Below, piece by piece: positions 62,357 through 64,000 of a DNA stretch of 64,000 nt. The translations under genes were made by a program, and so were the position numbers. The first letter of the stretch is position 1; each line of letters opens with the position of its first letter. The notes under the pieces were generated by a model. The model was given only the letters and a program-made list of their open reading frames with translations. It was not told where the DNA came from and did not search any database. Origin of the DNA: a virus; IMG/VR virus record IMGVR_UViG_3300042560_001229, positions 17,220 to 81,219 of that record; one strand, 5' to 3'.

Positions 62357-63544
62357 ATGAGCAAGAGCACCAAAGCGGCCAAGGCCGCACCCGCAAAATC
62401 CACCAAGGCCGCACCCGCTGCTGCCTCCACCGAAACCACCTTTGCCCCGAAAGAGGGCGACACGGTGACGTTCAAGGGCTACGCCCAACTCGAAGACGGG
62501 CAGGAGCCTATCTTCACCGCAGGCGAGCAAGTCCGCATCGTAACGGTCGTGGACGCCGAAACCTTCCAGTGCGTCAGTCTGACTGACCCGAAGAAGACCG
62601 ATTCGGCTTTCGACACCGAAATCGCTCCGGCGTCCGACACTGCCGCTGCCGAAACCACGGCCCCGGCCAATGGTGGCAAGGTCAAGTTGAAGAAAGGCGC
62701 AGCCCCGGCCCCTGCCGACGCCCCTCCGGCTGAGGGCAAGAAGCCCAAGTCCACGAAGGAGAAGGCCAAGGCCAAAGCCAAGGCCGAGAAGAAGGAGGAC
62801 GAACTCCAGCCGCTCGCGCCCGAGGCGTATGACGCCGAAACCCGCAAGGTCATCAAGACCGATGCCTCCGCGCTCAAGGCCGCGAAGTCTCTGGCCGAAA
62901 AGATCAAGGAGACGTTCTGGACGCTCGGCGGCGTCCTCTCCTTCATCCGGCGTCACAAGTCGTATGCGACCATCGAAGTGGATGGCGTCACTCCCTACTC
63001 CGGCAAGCAAGGCTTCGCTCAGTATGTCGAAGCTGAACTGGACACGCACTACCGGAAGGCCATGTATTACATCGAGATTTACGAAACCTTCGCCCCGCTG
63101 GGTATCAGCGAGGAGCAGGTGCTCGCCCTCGGATGGAGCAAGGCCAAGGAACTGTGCGGCGTCGTCAACGCCAAGAACGTGGAGAAGTGGCTCAAGAAAG
63201 CCAACGAGCTTGGCCGTGAAGACTTGCAGGCGGAAATCAAATCCGTTCGAGTCAAGGCTGGCGACACCGGCACCACCGACCCCGGTGAGACGGCCAAGGC
63301 GACCACGTTCAAGTTCCGCCTGTTTGAAGATCAGGGGCAAGTCGTGCAGGAGGCACTCAAAGCGGCCTCGGCGGTCATCGGTGACGACGACCTGAACAAG
63401 GCGTTCGCGCACATCGCAACGGAGTGGCTGACCCTCCAAGGTGGTTCTGCCAAGGTTGGAATTGAGCAGGCGTTTGCCGCGCTGGAAAACTCCTACGGCC
63501 TCGCGGAAGTCTCCGGTTACGCCCGGATGCAGTATAAGAAGTAA
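62357..63544 (+). CDS. DUF3102-like Lys/Ala-rich protein, 395 aa
   Basis: Two parts: an N-terminal Ala/Lys/Pro-rich tail (1-145) with a small strand module (~35-85), and a helical domain (~165-290): LGGVLSFIRRHKSYATIEVDGVTPYSGKQGFAQYVEAELDTHYRKAMYYIEIYETFAPLGISEEQVLALGWSKAKELCGVVN. This domain occurs in plasmid and phage proteins related to ParB/DUF3102. Abundant expression is likely (strong leader, terminator). Possibly a nucleoid or DNA-partition protein; inference. Confidence 0.6.
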   Translation: MSKSTKAAKAAPAKSTKAAPAAASTETTFAPKEGDTVTFKGYAQLEDGQEPIFTAGEQVRIVTVVDAETFQCVSLTDPKKTDSAFDTEIAPASDTAAAETTAPANGGKVKLKKGAAPAPADAPPAEGKKPKSTKEKAKAKAKAEKKEDELQPLAPEAYDAETRKVIKTDASALKAAKSLAEKIKETFWTLGGVLSFIRRHKSYATIEVDGVTPYSGKQGFAQYVEAELDTHYRKAMYYIEIYETFAPLGISEEQVLALGWSKAKELCGVVNAKNVEKWLKKANELGREDLQAEIKSVRVKAGDTGTTDPGETAKATTFKFRLFEDQGQVVQEALKAASAVIGDDDLNKAFAHIATEWLTLQGGSAKVGIEQAFAALENSYGLAEVSGYARMQYKK

Positions 63545-63570
63545 GTCCGACTTACCACCGGCACAGGAAT

Positions 63571-63602
63571 GCCCTCACCGTCTTCGGCGGTGGGGGCTTT
63601 TT
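63571..63602 (+). terminator. Rho-independent terminator
   Basis: GCCCTCACCG (63571-63580), loop TCTTCGG, CGGTGGGGGC (63588-63597), then TTTTT. A 10-bp stem with one G-U pair after the 62357 gene. Confidence 0.88.
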
Positions 63603-63784
63603 CCTGCCCTGATTCCTCCCGGCTTACGACCCAAAAAGGCCACCAAGAAGGGACTCACCAGTGGCCATAAACGGGCTATACGTTGCGCTGACCCCATTCC
63701 TCACCACTCACCTTCCCCGCTCCACAAACGAAGGTTTCCCGAGATTCTCACGACCCGAATTTTTCGCCTCTTATGGGCAAACTT
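63603..63784 (+). other. Intergenic leader before P16
   Basis: No gene seen. Contains AAACGAAGGTTT (63727-63738), the AAAC-N4-GTTT motif also at 1205 and 38692, and Pro-rich shadow frames only. Confidence 0.4.
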
Positions 63785-63837
63785 TTTGCACTTTGTTGCA
63801 AAATAATCGTTGACGACGAATCGGTTCTGCCCCATAT
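63785..63837 (+). promoter_or_regulatory. Variant element plus TTGACG promoter (P16)
   Basis: TTTGCACTTTGTTGCAAA (63785-63802, one base longer, left arm degenerate), 7 bp gap, TTGACG at 63810 with ACGAATCGGT, -10 CCATAT at 63832. ATG 63847 is 37 nt downstream. Near copy of P2 at 4820. Confidence 0.66.
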
Positions 63838-63846
63838 TGGTGGCAT

Positions 63847-63936
63847 ATGAAATCCATCCGACAGTTCCTCGCCAATCTCTCTAACTGGCTCGAAAGCCAA
63901 GCGGCCAACTTTCACGAAGGCCGTCCCACCCTCTAA
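63847..63936 (+). CDS. Micropeptide, 29 aa, MKS start
   Basis: MKSIRQFLANLSNWLESQAA and a short polar tail; one amphipathic helix. Starts ATGAAATCCATCC at the promoter's usual position. It may be a real micropeptide or a leader for the gene at 63956. Confidence 0.45.
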   Translation: MKSIRQFLANLSNWLESQAANFHEGRPTL

Positions 63937-63955
63937 AATCCTACCCATCGAAATT

Positions 63956-64000
63956 ATGAAAAAGACCCACACAACCTACGTCGGAACCTTTGTAAAAGTC
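63956..64000 (+). CDS. Start of a gene cut by window end
   Basis: ATG at 63956 opens MKKTHTTYVGTFVKV and runs off the window. Too short to assign. Confidence 0.4.
   Translation, partial: MKKTHTTYVGTFVKV

Noticed and set aside
1235-63802. Dispersed repeats as a CRISPR array or IS ends
   Set aside because: Copies are kilobases apart without regular spacing, no spacers, no transposase and no target duplications.
2-64000. Integrase, repressor and lysogeny module
   Set aside because: No tyrosine or serine recombinase and no convincing cI-like gene; the temperate lifestyle is suggested only by the stoperator-like elements and tRNA-like ends, so it is left open.

Overview
The window is about 64 kb of a tailed double-stranded DNA phage (or prophage) genome. 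Every convincing gene reads on the + strand, genes are tightly packed with many ATGA or GTGA overlaps, and the structural set (terminase, HK97-type portal, prohead protease, HK97-fold capsid, G/GT tail chaperones, a 726-residue tape measure) indicates a siphovirus-like particle. A lipoprotein spanin candidate plus holin and signal-peptide endolysin indicate a Gram-negative host. The host phylum cannot be fixed from the sequence; high GC and promoters with a TTGAC box but a weak -10 fit several environmental groups. No integrase, repressor or host gene was recognised.

Layout. 1-1.1 kb: large terminase, cut by the window edge. 1.3-7.4 kb: small accessory genes and an ATP-dependent DNA ligase. 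7.4-7.8 kb: non-coding stretch with tRNA-like 3' ends. 7.8-22.7 kb: GroES-like protein, virion proteins, sulfotransferase-like protein, portal, a 1165-residue MuF protein carrying a kinase-like domain, a topoisomerase IB with packaging-type linkers, prohead protease, appendage proteins, PAS-domain protein. 22.7-25 kb: lysis. 25-35.3 kb: capsid, connector and tail genes, including a programmed -1 frameshift, ending with a glycosyltransferase. 35.4-47.6 kb: many short operons, among them a Ycf46/Ycf35/DUF2997 module known from cyanobacteria and plastids. 47.6-63.5 kb: replication and recombination (DnaB-like helicase, polymerase A with a UDG-like domain, primase, gp32-like SSB, SF2 helicase, RecA, PD-(D/E)XK, HNH and GIY-YIG nucleases).

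The most unusual feature is regulatory. A 17-bp element, consensus TTTG(C/A)AACWGTTGCAAA, occurs 29 times on the same strand. Eight copies sit 6-8 bp upstream of a -35 box, several form the stop/start junction between genes, and 13 lie inside genes, where three different reading frames are used, so the DNA rather than the protein is conserved. It resembles a stoperator or dispersed operator network. About 17 promoters share TTGACNACGAATCRGT, place the ATG 36-39 nt downstream of the first T (so transcripts would be nearly leaderless), and often begin the first gene with ATGAAATCCACC. Several of these first ATGs open only a 10-18 codon leader peptide that overlaps or precedes the real gene.
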